Assembly (NCBI GenBank): GCA_046756245.1
Contig: JBHHVZ010000002.1
Coordinates: 16,863-80,862 of the forward strand
From: G021776435 sp046756245
Lineage (GTDB): Bacteria; Pseudomonadota; Alphaproteobacteria; Caulobacterales; Parvularculaceae
Length of the DNA: 64,000 bases
Direction: 5' to 3'
A program made the translations under genes and the position numbers. This document shows, in pieces, positions 1 to 8,743 of the stretch. The notes beneath the pieces were generated by a model. That model did no database searches. It saw nothing but the letters and a program-made list of their open reading frames with translations, and was not told the origin of the DNA. Numbering within the stretch: position 1 is the stretch's first letter; the number at the start of each line of letters is the position of its first letter.

Positions 1-25
1 GGGATCGCTTCGTCCTTCGTGACGC

Positions 26-144
26 AAAAATCCTTCATCCTGAGGAGGGCCCGCGCGCGAAGGCGCGCAATTCTTGAATCGACCGCCTTCGCGGTCGGGG
101 CCTGTCTCGAAGGACATGAAGGATTTTTGCTCCTCAGGATGAAG
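26..144. repeat. Intergenic palindromic repeat
   Basis: Long imperfect palindrome. The 15 bases at 33-47 (CTTCATCCTGAGGAG) are the reverse complement of 130-144, and AAAAATCCTTCAT at 26-38 is the reverse complement of 116-128. It resembles the CTTCATCCTGAGGAG-type dispersed repeats found between genes in many alphaproteobacteria. It lies downstream of the ABC permease gene and could fold into a long hairpin in its transcript. Confidence 0.7.
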
Positions 145-182
145 CGATTCCAACTTTGCGCGTTTTTCTTTAATCGAGCGGC

Positions 183-1712
183 TCATGCCGCCTTGCCGCG
201 CGCAAGCCGCCAGAGGTCGCGCGCCTTGGGCGGAGACGCCTGCAATATCGCCTGACGGAAAATGCGGCCCATGATGCGCATCAGGAAGATGGCGAAAGCG
301 AGCATCAAGGCTGTCGCCCCGGCGACCTCCCATAAGGGCGGGTCGGAGGCGGCGCGCATCATCACCGCATAGGGCGTATAGATCGGAATCCAGGTCAGGA
401 TCGACGCCGCTAATCCGTTCGGGTTTTGAAAGATCAGCACCATGAACGGCATCGGCGCGAACACCAGGATCATCACCGGCCCCATATAGGACTGCGCATC
501 CTGCAAAGAATTCGAAACCGCGCCGATCGCCAGAAAAATCATCGCGAAAATCGCATAGGCGCAGAAGAAATAGAACAGATAGACCGCCAGCAGATTGGAT
601 GAAAAGAGCGCCGACAATGCGTGCGCGGCGATTTCATTGCCGCTCATCGCAGTGAACGAAGCAATAAGCCCGCCTGTCAGGAAAATCGCCGGCATGGTGA
701 GCCCCACTGCGCCGATGCCGATCAATTTGCCGAGCATAAGTTGATCGGCGGTGACCGACGACAGCAACACTTCGACGATCTTGTTAGACCGCTCTTCAAT
801 GGTGTTGGTGAGCAAGAGATTGCCGACGCCGAAAACGATGACGAGCAGCATGTAAGTGAGCGCAGCGGGCATGGCGGTTTCGATCTTGTCCTTCAGGCCA
901 AGTTCGGCCTCGCCCGGCGCCTTGTCGGGCCGGAAGGCGCTCACCGGCGCGTCGATGTCGGCGATGTCGTCAAGCGCCGCTGCTGAGAGCCCGAAACGCG
1001 CCACCGCCTCGCGCTGAAGCGCAGCGTCGAGCGCGCGCGAAATCGCCGATTGCAGGGAGGGATCTGTGAGGTTGCGGCTCCAATATTCCGCTGAGGCGTT
1101 TTCCGCGCCGGTTCCGAAACCTTTTGGAATGAGAACCGCGGCGAACAGTTTCGCGCCTGTCTCTGACTCGCCGTCCGGAATGCGCCGTTCCTCGAGAAGA
1201 TAGGGCCGCAAGCGCTCCACGGCTTCTTCGACCGACCCGGCGGCGGCGACGTCGCCCGGAAGCGGCAAGCGGAAAAAGGACCGCTTCGGCGGCGTGAAAG
1301 CGGGCGCGCCGGGTTTCAGGTGCGGCGCGACGGCGGCCTGCGCCGCGTCGAACCCGCCGGCGTCCTTGAATGCGTCGAGCCGTCCCACGGGCGGCGTCGA
1401 CGGGGCGAACGGTTCGGGGATCCGGTCCTGTTCCAGCGCATCTGACTCGGCGGCGGCGTTCAGATAGGCGTCCCACGCCGAAAGCGCGTATATCATGTGG
1501 CGGCGTTCGATCTCCCGGTCGATTTCGTCGGCATAGGCGCCGGTTTCGTCGAACACGACGAACGGGCGCGCCGGCCGGCTGTTTTCCAGAAGGCCTATCG
1601 CCGCCCCGCCGAAAATGACGCCGACAGGAAACATGATGAGAAACAGAAGAAAGCCGCGCGAGAGAATATATTGCTTGTATTCGCGCAGCGCGATGAGGAA
1701 CGTTTCCCTCAT
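183..1712 (-). CDS. ABC-2 type transporter permease (NatB/YhaP-like)
   Basis: Inner-membrane permease of an ABC-2 exporter, 509 residues. One membrane helix near residues 18-42 is followed by a large extracytoplasmic domain (about 45-280). Five or so helices follow between about 285 and 490, beginning in the TYMLLVIVFGVGNLL segment. This layout is typical of the NatB/YhaP group, which pairs with a NatA-type ATPase. The start codon overlaps the end of the ATPase gene by 4 bases, so the two are probably translationally coupled. The substrate cannot be read from sequence; relatives export sodium, peptides or drugs. Confidence 0.9.
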   Translation of the reverse strand: MRETFLIALREYKQYILSRGFLLFLIMFPVGVIFGGAAIGLLENSRPARPFVVFDETGAYADEIDREIERRHMIYALSAWDAYLNAAAESDALEQDRIPEPFAPSTPPVGRLDAFKDAGGFDAAQAAVAPHLKPGAPAFTPPKRSFFRLPLPGDVAAAGSVEEAVERLRPYLLEERRIPDGESETGAKLFAAVLIPKGFGTGAENASAEYWSRNLTDPSLQSAISRALDAALQREAVARFGLSAAALDDIADIDAPVSAFRPDKAPGEAELGLKDKIETAMPAALTYMLLVIVFGVGNLLLTNTIEERSNKIVEVLLSSVTADQLMLGKLIGIGAVGLTMPAIFLTGGLIASFTAMSGNEIAAHALSALFSSNLLAVYLFYFFCAYAIFAMIFLAIGAVSNSLQDAQSYMGPVMILVFAPMPFMVLIFQNPNGLAASILTWIPIYTPYAVMMRAASDPPLWEVAGATALMLAFAIFLMRIMGRIFRQAILQASPPKARDLWRLARGKAA

Positions 1713-2686
1713 GCCGCCTCCTCACGGTCGCCGCCGCGTTTTTCTTCATAGGCGTCCGATTCAGCGTCCTCGCCGGCCAGCGCAACGAAAATGTCGTGCA
1801 GCGTCGCGCCGGCGTGCTCGAACCGGGCGAGCCGAACGCCAGCCTCGAACGCTGCTTTCAAGACCGGTTGCGGGTCGGCGCCGCGGGCGAGTTCGACTTC
1901 ATAGGCGCGCGCCTCGCCATCTTCGCGTCCGGGTCTTTCTACGATCGCCACGACGCCGGGCGCGTTCGATAGCGGCGCAATGGAATCGGCTGTCTGCAGA
2001 ATGAGGCGCGGCGGGAAAGTTGCGCGCGCCGCCGCGAGGTCGCCCTCAAACCGCCGCTTTCCTTTCGTGAGTATGAGAAAGCGGTCGCACAAACGTTCCG
2101 CATGCTGCATGACATGCGTAGAGAAAATGATCGTGCGGCCTTCGCTTCTAAGCTCTCTGATCAGTTCTTCGAAGACGTGCTGATTGATCGGGTCGAGACC
2201 CGAGAACGGTTCATCCAGAATCAGCAATTCCGGGTCATGTGCGATGGCGGTCAGCAGTTGCAGCTTCTGCGCCATGCCTTTCGAGAGGGCTTCGTTTTTC
2301 GATCGCGCAAATTCTCCGAGCCCGAAGCGTTCAAGCAGCGCATGCGCCTTTTCGCGGGCCGCCTTGCGGGAAAGTCCTCGGAGTTGCGCGAAATAGGCGA
2401 TCGTGTCGGCGGCCTTCATCTTGCGGTAAAGGCCGCGTTCTTCGGGCAGATAGCCGATGCGATGGCGCACCGGGATCGCCGAGGCCGAGCCGAGAATGGA
2501 GATGCGCCCTTGGTTCGGCGCAATGATGTCAAGCATCATTCTGAGCGTCGTCGTCTTGCCGGCGCCGTTCGGCCCGAGAAAGCCGAATATCTCACCGGAC
2601 GCGACGGAAAAGGAAAGACCGTCCACAGCCGTGAAATTTCCGTAGCGCTTGACGACGTTTTCAAGCGTGACGACGGCGTCGGACAT
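1709..2686 (-). CDS. ABC transporter ATP-binding protein (NatA-like)
   Basis: ATPase subunit partnering the permease downstream, 325 residues. Visible motifs are Walker A GPNGAGKTTT, the signature LSKGMAQKLQ (the degenerate form typical of NatA-type ATPases), Walker B LLILDEPFSGLDP and the H-loop STHVM. After the nucleotide-binding domain (about 1-215) there is a C-terminal extension of about 100 residues resembling the DUF4162 tail of this subgroup. It is the first gene of a two-gene minus-strand operon. A divergent neighbour is lacking, since the upstream acetyltransferase gene is on the same strand about 45 bases away. Confidence 0.94.
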   Translation of the reverse strand: MSDAVVTLENVVKRYGNFTAVDGLSFSVASGEIFGFLGPNGAGKTTTLRMMLDIIAPNQGRISILGSASAIPVRHRIGYLPEERGLYRKMKAADTIAYFAQLRGLSRKAAREKAHALLERFGLGEFARSKNEALSKGMAQKLQLLTAIAHDPELLILDEPFSGLDPINQHVFEELIRELRSEGRTIIFSTHVMQHAERLCDRFLILTKGKRRFEGDLAAARATFPPRLILQTADSIAPLSNAPGVVAIVERPGREDGEARAYEVELARGADPQPVLKAAFEAGVRLARFEHAGATLHDIFVALAGEDAESDAYEEKRGGDREEAA

Positions 2687-2730
2687 GGGCGCTCCCGGGG
2701 CTGCTTGGACTTAAAGTGCGCGGTTTCAAC

Positions 2731-3330
2731 TTAAGAATTGGTTCCGGGTGAAAGGTCAAGGCGCATCAGCGGCCGGTCGGCGCGCCGGCGGGCGACTTCG
2801 CGAAAGCCCGCACGGGCGAATATGGAGGCGACGCCATGGTAAAGCGAGACGGGCGGCTTCTTGGGCGCGGCCGGCGCCACCGGGCAGGCCTCGAGGAGGC
2901 GCGCCTTGTTCGCACGCGCCCAGTCCACGGCGCCGTCGAGAAGCGCCTTCGAAACGCCCTTGCCCCGCCATTGCCTGCGCACGACGAAGCAACTGATCGC
3001 CCAGACCCCCGGATCGTTCGGGTCGACATCGTCAAGCGGCGCCGTCAGACGCCGCGCGCCGTTCCAGTTCGGCACGTCGGCGCGCGGCCCGACCTGCACC
3101 CAGCCGACCGGTTCGCCGTCCGCATAGGCGATGAGGCCCGGCGGCGGGCCTTTCTTTACCCGACGTTTGAAGCGCGCCTTCATGGTCTTGCGTTCGGGGC
3201 CTTCGAAATAGCGCCGCGGGACGCGCCAATACATGCACCAGCAACCGCAATAGCCGCCGGAGGGCCCGAACACGGTTTCAAGGTCGGGCCAGCGCGCGGG
3301 CGTCAGGGGTTCGGTCTCGAAATTAATCAT
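2731..3330 (-). CDS. GNAT family N-acetyltransferase
   Basis: Predicted acetyl-CoA-dependent acyltransferase, 199 residues. The acetyl-CoA loop is seen as RRQWRGKGVSKALL near residues 117-130. The N-terminus has a Cys/Trp-rich motif, GYCGCWCMYWR (about 26-36), characteristic of a subgroup of uncharacterised GNAT proteins. The substrate is unknown. It is same-strand with the glyoxalase gene, 18 bases away, and may be co-transcribed with it. Confidence 0.85.
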   Translation of the reverse strand: MINFETEPLTPARWPDLETVFGPSGGYCGCWCMYWRVPRRYFEGPERKTMKARFKRRVKKGPPPGLIAYADGEPVGWVQVGPRADVPNWNGARRLTAPLDDVDPNDPGVWAISCFVVRRQWRGKGVSKALLDGAVDWARANKARLLEACPVAPAAPKKPPVSLYHGVASIFARAGFREVARRRADRPLMRLDLSPGTNS

Positions 3331-3348
3331 CGTTCCCGATACGGAGTT

Positions 3349-3816
3349 TCACCACTCTCCGGTGTTCTCCATGCTCGCCCAGGGTTCGGCCGGGGGAAGC
3401 GCATCGCCTTTTTGCAGCAATTCGATGGAAACGCCGTCGGGCGAGCGGATGAACGCCATGCGGCCGTCGCGCGGCGGACGATTGATGACGACGCCGGCGT
3501 CGCGCAACCGGCTGCAGGTTTCGTATATATCGTCGACCCGGTAGGCGAGATGGCCGAAATTTCGTCCGCCGGAATAGTCTTCCTTATCCCAGTTATAGGT
3601 GAGCTCGACGAGCGGCGCGTGATTTTCGCGGGCGCGCTCGATGTCGCCGGGCGCGGCGAGAAACACCAGCGTAAACCGGCCCGCTTCGACGTCGATGCGG
3701 CGCGCTTCAACAAGGCCCAGCTTGTTGCAGTAAAAATCGAGCGACACTTCGAGATCGCTCACCCGCACCATGGTGTGAAGATATTCCAACGTTGCGCTCC
3801 CTTCCGTTCGAGGCAT
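3349..3816 (-). CDS. gloA: Lactoylglutathione lyase (glyoxalase I, VOC family)
   Basis: Glyoxalase I isomerises the methylglyoxal-glutathione hemithioacetal to S-lactoylglutathione. The protein has 155 residues. All four metal ligands expected for GloA can be placed: His14, Glu71, His89 and Glu132, with spacing close to the E. coli enzyme. The [11 protein letters not shown] motif near the C-terminus is typical of the VOC fold. The specific substrate is inferred from family resemblance; a different VOC activity cannot be excluded. Confidence 0.85.
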   Translation of the reverse strand: MPRTEGSATLEYLHTMVRVSDLEVSLDFYCNKLGLVEARRIDVEAGRFTLVFLAAPGDIERARENHAPLVELTYNWDKEDYSGGRNFGHLAYRVDDIYETCSRLRDAGVVINRPPRDGRMAFIRSPDGVSIELLQKGDALPPAEPWASMENTGEW

Positions 3817-3821
3817 CGCGC

Positions 3822-4361
3822 TCAGCGTGCGCGGATGATTTCATCCCTCAGATAGCCGGGCCGACGTGAATGATAACGACGCATGAATAGGGCGACAATG
3901 ACAAGCCATACGATGAGCACGCCGAAGAAATAATAAAACCCGGCAAAATCGGTGGCGAGTTCGAGGGCCATCTCCTCCCGAAATTCTGCATTAGGACCGA
4001 CACCTCGACCCGATATGGGTACATATTTGGCGAGCTCTGCTGGCTCCGCAATCAATCCGAGTTTTTCTCCCAGCACGTAACTGCCTGCTAACAAGGCTAA
4101 CGTCACCGGCAGCGAGAGAAGGAACGTCGCCGTGCAGGCGAGCGCATAGCCGGGAAAGCGTGGGAAATGCACGCGCGCGTAGATGGCGTGGAAACCGGCT
4201 TCGTCTAACCCTTCGACGAGTTCCGGCTCGGCCTTTTTCAGCCGCTCCCATTCGAGCCCGGCGTCTTCGGCGATCTCCGCCTCGATGCGCTTTTTCCATC
4301 GCCAGTAAAGCCCCGTCATAACGACGAGCACGAAGGCGACGATACTGAAAAACCAGGTCAT
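3822..4361 (-). CDS. Membrane protein of unknown function
   Basis: 179 residues with three probable helices: N-terminal 3-20, about 72-97, and about 140-160. A charged cytoplasmic segment ([29 protein letters not shown]) lies after the first. I recognise no domain. It ends 5 bases before the glyoxalase gene start and is probably in the same transcription unit. The local base composition is slightly less GC-rich than its neighbours. Confidence 0.7.
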   Translation of the reverse strand: MTWFFSIVAFVLVVMTGLYWRWKKRIEAEIAEDAGLEWERLKKAEPELVEGLDEAGFHAIYARVHFPRFPGYALACTATFLLSLPVTLALLAGSYVLGEKLGLIAEPAELAKYVPISGRGVGPNAEFREEMALELATDFAGFYYFFGVLIVWLVIVALFMRRYHSRRPGYLRDEIIRAR

Positions 4362-4400
4362 GAACTGCTTCCGTTGACCCCTGCTCGACCGGACCTGCGC

Positions 4401-4958
4401 CTAACCTCGCATGCGCGCCAGCGTTTGTTGAAGCGCATCTGCAAATTCGCATCGCTCCGGCGGCGACAGGAACGCCCCCAACACCAGCGTCCGCCCTTTC
4501 GACGTGACCCGGATCTGGCTGTCATGACGGGACGGGCGATCGATTTCAACCCGCGTCCAATAGGGCTGCAGGCGCCAGCGCATTTCATGGCCGGACGGCG
4601 TCACCCGCGACACCCACATTTCGCCTCGCGTCAGGCGCACCCGCTCATGCAGTCGCCCCTGACGGTAGCTCAAGCGGAAAGCGAGCCACACCAGGAAAAT
4701 ATCGAGACCGCAAAACCCCAGCACCGGCCAGGCGCCGATTGAATAAAAGAGGAGCCCGAACGTCAGATTGACGCCGATGACCACCGCCATGACCGCAACG
4801 AATCCAGCGTTCGGCAACGATCGGTGGGGATAAAGCACCGCCTCGAAACAGTCCTGGTCCTCGCGCGCGGGCGCGGGGCCCGGCAACGCAGCGGCCCGGC
4901 CCCTGGCGACGGGCGGCATGTCCTCGATGACGGCGGCGCGGCTCATGGAGGCGACCAT
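4401..4958 (-). CDS. DUF2244 family membrane protein
   Basis: 185 residues from the ATG at 4958, which has a GGCGAG ribosome-binding-like site. The longer frame begins with TTG at 4982; an ATG at 4946 is also possible. Two helices (about 60-100) form a hairpin and are followed by a beta-rich domain containing VRLTRGEMWVSRVTPSG and LGAFLSPPER, as in DUF2244. This family is commonly found beside nth in alphaproteobacteria, and here it is divergent from nth with about 90 bases between. Function is unknown. Confidence 0.8.
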   Translation of the reverse strand: MVASMSRAAVIEDMPPVARGRAAALPGPAPAREDQDCFEAVLYPHRSLPNAGFVAVMAVVIGVNLTFGLLFYSIGAWPVLGFCGLDIFLVWLAFRLSYRQGRLHERVRLTRGEMWVSRVTPSGHEMRWRLQPYWTRVEIDRPSRHDSQIRVTSKGRTLVLGAFLSPPERCEFADALQQTLARMRG

Positions 4959-5050
4959 AAGGGCTCGCCGCCGGCGCGCCAATTCCGTTCCGCGCGCTTT
5001 ACCTCTCCGGCGGCGCCGCTAAAGTCCGCCGAACCTCCACGCGCCGCCGA

Positions 5051-5866
5051 ATGGATCAGACGCCCGTGCCGCAAAAATTGACCCGCGCCAAGGCTCATGT
5101 CTTTTTCGAAAGGCTCGCTGCGCGCATGCCGGCGCCGCAAAGCGAGCTCGACTATGTCGACCCCTACACGCTGCTGGTGGCGGTCGTGTTGTCAGCGCAG
5201 GCGACCGACGCCGGGGTCAACAAGGCGACCGACAAGCTCTTTCCGGTCGCCGACACGCCGCAAAAAATGGTCAAGCTCGGCGAGAAAAAACTGGGCGACA
5301 CCATCAAGACCATCGGCCTGTGGCGCAACAAGGCCAAGAACGTTATCGCGCTCTCGCAAAAACTCATCGACGAGCATGGCGGCGAGATCCCGCGCGCGCG
5401 CGAAGCGCTGGAGGCTCTTCCGGGCGTCGGCCGGAAGACCGCCAATGTCGTCTGCAATGTCGCCTTCGGCCAGCCGACCATCGCGGTGGACACGCATATT
5501 TTTCGCGTCTCGAACCGCACGGGGCTTGCGCCGGGCAAAAACCCGCTCGATGTCGAGCGCGGGCTTGAGAAAATCGTCCCGGCGGAATTTCGCATGGGCG
5601 CCCATCACTGGCTCATCCTGCACGGGCGTTATGTCTGCAAGGCGCGCAAGCCCGACTGCCCGAATTGCGTCGTCGCCGACCTTTGCCTCTATAAGGACAA
5701 GACGCAGGCGGATGAAAAGCCAGCCGTCAAAAAGAAAGCTGCGGCCAAAAAGAAGAACGCGAAAAAGCCGACCCGCAAGATGGCCGGCAGACCGAAACTG
5801 CGAACGGCGAAACGACCCGCGCGCAAAATCAAAACCGTTGTGAAAACCAGGAGACGGAGCAGCTAG
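5051..5866 (+). CDS. nth: Endonuclease III with basic C-terminal tail
   Basis: Bifunctional DNA glycosylase/AP lyase that removes oxidised pyrimidines in base excision repair, 271 residues. The helix-hairpin-helix LPGVGRKTANV carries the catalytic Lys129. Asp147 sits in AVDTHIFRVSNR. The [4Fe-4S] cluster cysteines Cys196, Cys203, Cys206 and Cys212 have the expected C-X6-C-X2-C-X5-C spacing. Residues 219-271 form an extra Lys/Arg-rich tail, absent from the compact ~211-residue E. coli enzyme and likely to bind DNA nonspecifically. Confidence 0.96.
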   Translation: MDQTPVPQKLTRAKAHVFFERLAARMPAPQSELDYVDPYTLLVAVVLSAQATDAGVNKATDKLFPVADTPQKMVKLGEKKLGDTIKTIGLWRNKAKNVIALSQKLIDEHGGEIPRAREALEALPGVGRKTANVVCNVAFGQPTIAVDTHIFRVSNRTGLAPGKNPLDVERGLEKIVPAEFRMGAHHWLILHGRYVCKARKPDCPNCVVADLCLYKDKTQADEKPAVKKKAAAKKKNAKKPTRKMAGRPKLRTAKRPARKIKTVVKTRRRSS

Positions 5867-5906
5867 AGGTTGGGGTCGAATTGAAATGCGCACGTTGCAT
5901 CGCACG

Positions 5907-5979
5907 CCGCTCACCCCGGCGGAAGCCAGGGCCGAGAGCTAAGGCAGACTGGATCCCGGCTTCCGCCGGGATGAGCGGA
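5907..5979. repeat. Intergenic palindromic repeat (CCGGCGGAAGCC type)
   Basis: CCGCTCACCCCGGCGGAAGCC at the left is mirrored by GGCTTCCGCCGGGATGAGCGG at the right, forming a hairpin between nth and pyrF. A related palindrome lies at 11024-11110 after hemH. It ends a few bases before the pyrF ribosome-binding site. Confidence 0.7.
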
Positions 5980-5999
5980 GAATGGGAAAAGGCGAAGAT

Positions 6000-6698
6000 A
6001 TGACGCCGGATTGTAAAGAACGCCTCATCATCGCGCTCGACTTGCCGACCGTCGACGCGGCCGAGACGATTGTCGCAACGCTTGGAGATGCAGGCGCGTT
6101 TTACAAAATCGGCTATCAGCTCATGCCCGTCGGCGGAATCGATTTGGCGAAAAGGCTGTCGGCCGCCGGCAAAAGAGTCTTTCTCGATTTCAAATTCCAT
6201 GACATCGGCGCGACTGTGGAGCGCGGCGTTCAAAGCGTCTCAAAGCTCGGCGCAGATTTCCTCACCGTGCACGCCGAACCGGACGTCCTCGCCGGCGCAG
6301 TCGCCGGCCGCGGCGACGACAGGCGCTTGAAGATTCTCGCCGTCACCGTACTCACAAGCCTCGACCAGGCCGCGCTTGAGCGCTCGGGAATATCGATGAA
6401 GCTCGAAAGCCTTGTTTTGAAGCGCACCGAATTCGCGGCGCAAGCCGGCGCTGACGGCGTAATCGCCTCGGCGCAGGAGGCGCGGGCGATCAAGGCGCGC
6501 TTCGGCGACGCGCTCCTTATCGTCACGCCGGGCATTCGTCCCGCCGGCGCGCACGCCGGCGACCAGAAGCGGGCCGTTGCGCCCTCAGAAGCAATCCGGG
6601 CCGGCGCCGATCATCTCGTCGTCGGCAGACCCGTAATCGCCGCGCCCGATCCGGCGGAAGCGGCGCGCGCGATCCTCGCGGAAATCGCCGCCGCCTGA
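6000..6698 (+). CDS. pyrF: Orotidine 5'-phosphate decarboxylase
   Basis: Decarboxylates OMP to UMP, the last step of de novo pyrimidine synthesis. It has 232 residues from the ATG at 6000, which follows AAGGCGAAG; an in-frame ATG at 5982 is the alternative. The class I motif with catalytic Lys and Asp is seen as FLDFKFHDI. The phosphate-binding end is TPGIRP and DHLVVGRPV, as expected. Length matches the bacterial family (about 230-245). Confidence 0.96.
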   Translation: MTPDCKERLIIALDLPTVDAAETIVATLGDAGAFYKIGYQLMPVGGIDLAKRLSAAGKRVFLDFKFHDIGATVERGVQSVSKLGADFLTVHAEPDVLAGAVAGRGDDRRLKILAVTVLTSLDQAALERSGISMKLESLVLKRTEFAAQAGADGVIASAQEARAIKARFGDALLIVTPGIRPAGAHAGDQKRAVAPSEAIRAGADHLVVGRPVIAAPDPAEAARAILAEIAAA

Positions 6699-6809
6699 CG
6701 ATCCGCCGCGGACGCGCGAGCCTCCCGCCCTTTGCCATCCCCGTCGCTCTCCTGTAGCTTGAGGCGTCGTGCGAGGAGCGGGGGACTTTCAGGGCGGGAG
6801 GACGTCTTC

Positions 6810-8636
6810 ATGGGCGATCCGGTAAAGCGCATCGTACGCCGCTCCAGGCGGCCGATCTTTTCGGCGTTTCTGGAGAGAGCGCGCCGCAAAGGCGCCAAAA
6901 CCGTCGCAATTATCGACGGCGACGGCCGCAAATTCACCTATCAGGAACTCGTGCGCGCGGCGTTTGCGCTGGGCGGTCCGATCGCGCGCATGACCGAAAA
7001 GCGCGAGCGCGTCGGCGTCTTGCTGCCCACCGGCGCCGGCGCCGTGATCGGCTTCCTCGCCATCCTTTCGCGCGGACGGACGCCGTCCATGCTCAATTTC
7101 ACCTCCGGCGTCCATAATCTGAAAGCAGCCTGCCGCGCGGCGGAAGTCAGACACATCGTCACGGCGAAGAAATTCATCGATGCGGCGAATCTCGAAAAGC
7201 TGGTGGAAGATCTCTCCCAGACAGTGCAGCTTGTCTACCTCGAAGACGTCAAAGAGAACCTCAAGCGCCGCGATGAGGCGTCGGCGATTCTAGGTCCGAT
7301 CTTTCCGAGCCTCTTTGCAGGCCATCCGCATCCGGATGAACCGGGCGTCATTCTTTTCACGTCGGGAACTGAAGGCGACCCCAAGGGCGTCGTGCTCAGC
7401 CACTCGAATATTCTCGCCAATATCGAACAGATCTCGGCGCATGTGCAGCTCGAACCGACCGACGTTTTCTTCAACCCGCTGCCGACATTCCACTGCTACG
7501 GATTGACCGCTGGCGCGCTGTGGCCGATCATTGCAGGCTATCCGGTGGTCTTTCATCCCTCGCCCTTGCAGACCAAGATCATTCCCAAGCGCATTTTCGA
7601 CACCAGCTCGACCGTACTTTTCGCCACCGACACTTTTTTGCAGCAATATATGCGCGCAAGCGAGGAAGGCGGCATGAGCTCGCTCAGGATCGCCGTTTGC
7701 GGCGCCGAACGCGTGCGCGATGAAACCCGCCAGGCGGCGGAAAAGCGGTTTTCGTTCGAGGTGCTGGAAGGTTACGGCGTCACCGAAGCCGCGCCGGTGC
7801 TCGCGGCCAATCAGCCCGGCGATATTCGCCCCGGCACGGTAGGCAGGCTGCTGCCCGGCGTCGAGGCGAAGCTCGAGCCCGTTGAAGGGCTTGAAGGCGC
7901 AGGCCGGCTTTTCGTGCGCGGCCCCAACATCATGCAGGGCTATTTGACGGCCGAAGAACCGGGCGTTCTCAAATCGCCGGCGGACGGCTGGCACGATACA
8001 GGCGACGTCGTCTCCATAGACAAGAACGGCTACATATCCATTCGGGGCCGGATGAAACGGTTCGCCAAGATCGGCGGCGAGATGGTTTCGCTTGCGGTGG
8101 TTGAAAACTGCGCCTCGGCGGTCTGGCCGGATAACCGCCACGCCGCGACCATCCTGCCGGACCCGAAAAAGGGCGAACAGATTATTCTCGTCTCGGATCG
8201 CGAGAACGCCGACCGCTCGCTGCTCTTGGCCTGGGCGCAGTCGCACGGCGTGCCGGAAATCGCCGTGCCGAAAAAAATTATCAACGCCGAAGACATTCCG
8301 GTGCTCGGCACCGGCAAGACCGACTATGTGGCGGTTGAAAAGCTCGCCTCGGAAGGCCTCGCCGCGCTCGCCGCAAAAGCGGTCGAAGAAGCCGCAGCGC
8401 CGCCGACCAAACAGGAGCTGAAAAAACGCGCCGCCGAGGAAAAACGCGCCGCGAAAGAGGCGAAAAAGGCCGCCAAGGCGGAGGCAGCCGCGGCGAAGTC
8501 CGAACCGGCGCCGACGGAAACCGGGGCGGAAGAGCCAGCGCTTGAGTCCGCTGACGATGAAGAGATTGCGCAAGAAATTGACGCCGGGCCGGTGAAAGCC
8601 GCCGCCTCCGACGATTACAAGAACGCTGCGGAATAG
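6810..8636 (+). CDS. AMP-binding acyl-[ACP] synthetase (Aas-like)
   Basis: Member of the adenylate-forming superfamily, 608 residues. The ATG at 6810 is chosen for its GGGCGGGAGG site; the frame opens at 6732. Core motifs are the P-loop FTSGTEGDPKGVVLS, GYGVTEAAPV, and TGDVVSIDKNGYISIRGRMKRFAKIGGEMVSL. The sequence most resembles the synthetase domain of Aas, which activates fatty acids onto ACP for phospholipid remodelling, but no acyltransferase domain precedes it. The last ~70 residues are an unusual Ala/Lys/Glu-rich, probably disordered tail. It is followed by a dispersed repeat. Confidence 0.85.
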   Translation: MGDPVKRIVRRSRRPIFSAFLERARRKGAKTVAIIDGDGRKFTYQELVRAAFALGGPIARMTEKRERVGVLLPTGAGAVIGFLAILSRGRTPSMLNFTSGVHNLKAACRAAEVRHIVTAKKFIDAANLEKLVEDLSQTVQLVYLEDVKENLKRRDEASAILGPIFPSLFAGHPHPDEPGVILFTSGTEGDPKGVVLSHSNILANIEQISAHVQLEPTDVFFNPLPTFHCYGLTAGALWPIIAGYPVVFHPSPLQTKIIPKRIFDTSSTVLFATDTFLQQYMRASEEGGMSSLRIAVCGAERVRDETRQAAEKRFSFEVLEGYGVTEAAPVLAANQPGDIRPGTVGRLLPGVEAKLEPVEGLEGAGRLFVRGPNIMQGYLTAEEPGVLKSPADGWHDTGDVVSIDKNGYISIRGRMKRFAKIGGEMVSLAVVENCASAVWPDNRHAATILPDPKKGEQIILVSDRENADRSLLLAWAQSHGVPEIAVPKKIINAEDIPVLGTGKTDYVAVEKLASEGLAALAAKAVEEAAAPPTKQELKKRAAEEKRAAKEAKKAAKAEAAAAKSEPAPTETGAEEPALESADDEEIAQEIDAGPVKAAASDDYKNAAE

Positions 8637-8637
8637 A

Positions 8638-8743
8638 TTATATGACGCTGCACTGACCGCGACTTATAGATTTGGGGAAAAGCCTCGTATTTCAATGCCG
8701 GTTTCTAAATGGAATTTCAGGTCGTCAGTGCAGCTTGGCGTTA
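8638..8743 (+). repeat. Dispersed ~100 bp repeat, copy A
   Basis: Copy A of a five-member family in this window (others at 31283, 55801, 59752, 61480). Terminal inverted repeat GCTGCACTGAC (8647-8657) pairs with GTCAGTGCAGC (8724-8734). The interior carries the shared core TTTCAATG-CTAAATGGAAT. The right flank TTGGCGTTA contains the stop codon of the convergent membrane-protein gene. It lies between two convergent genes and may act as a transcript-end hairpin. Confidence 0.75.
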
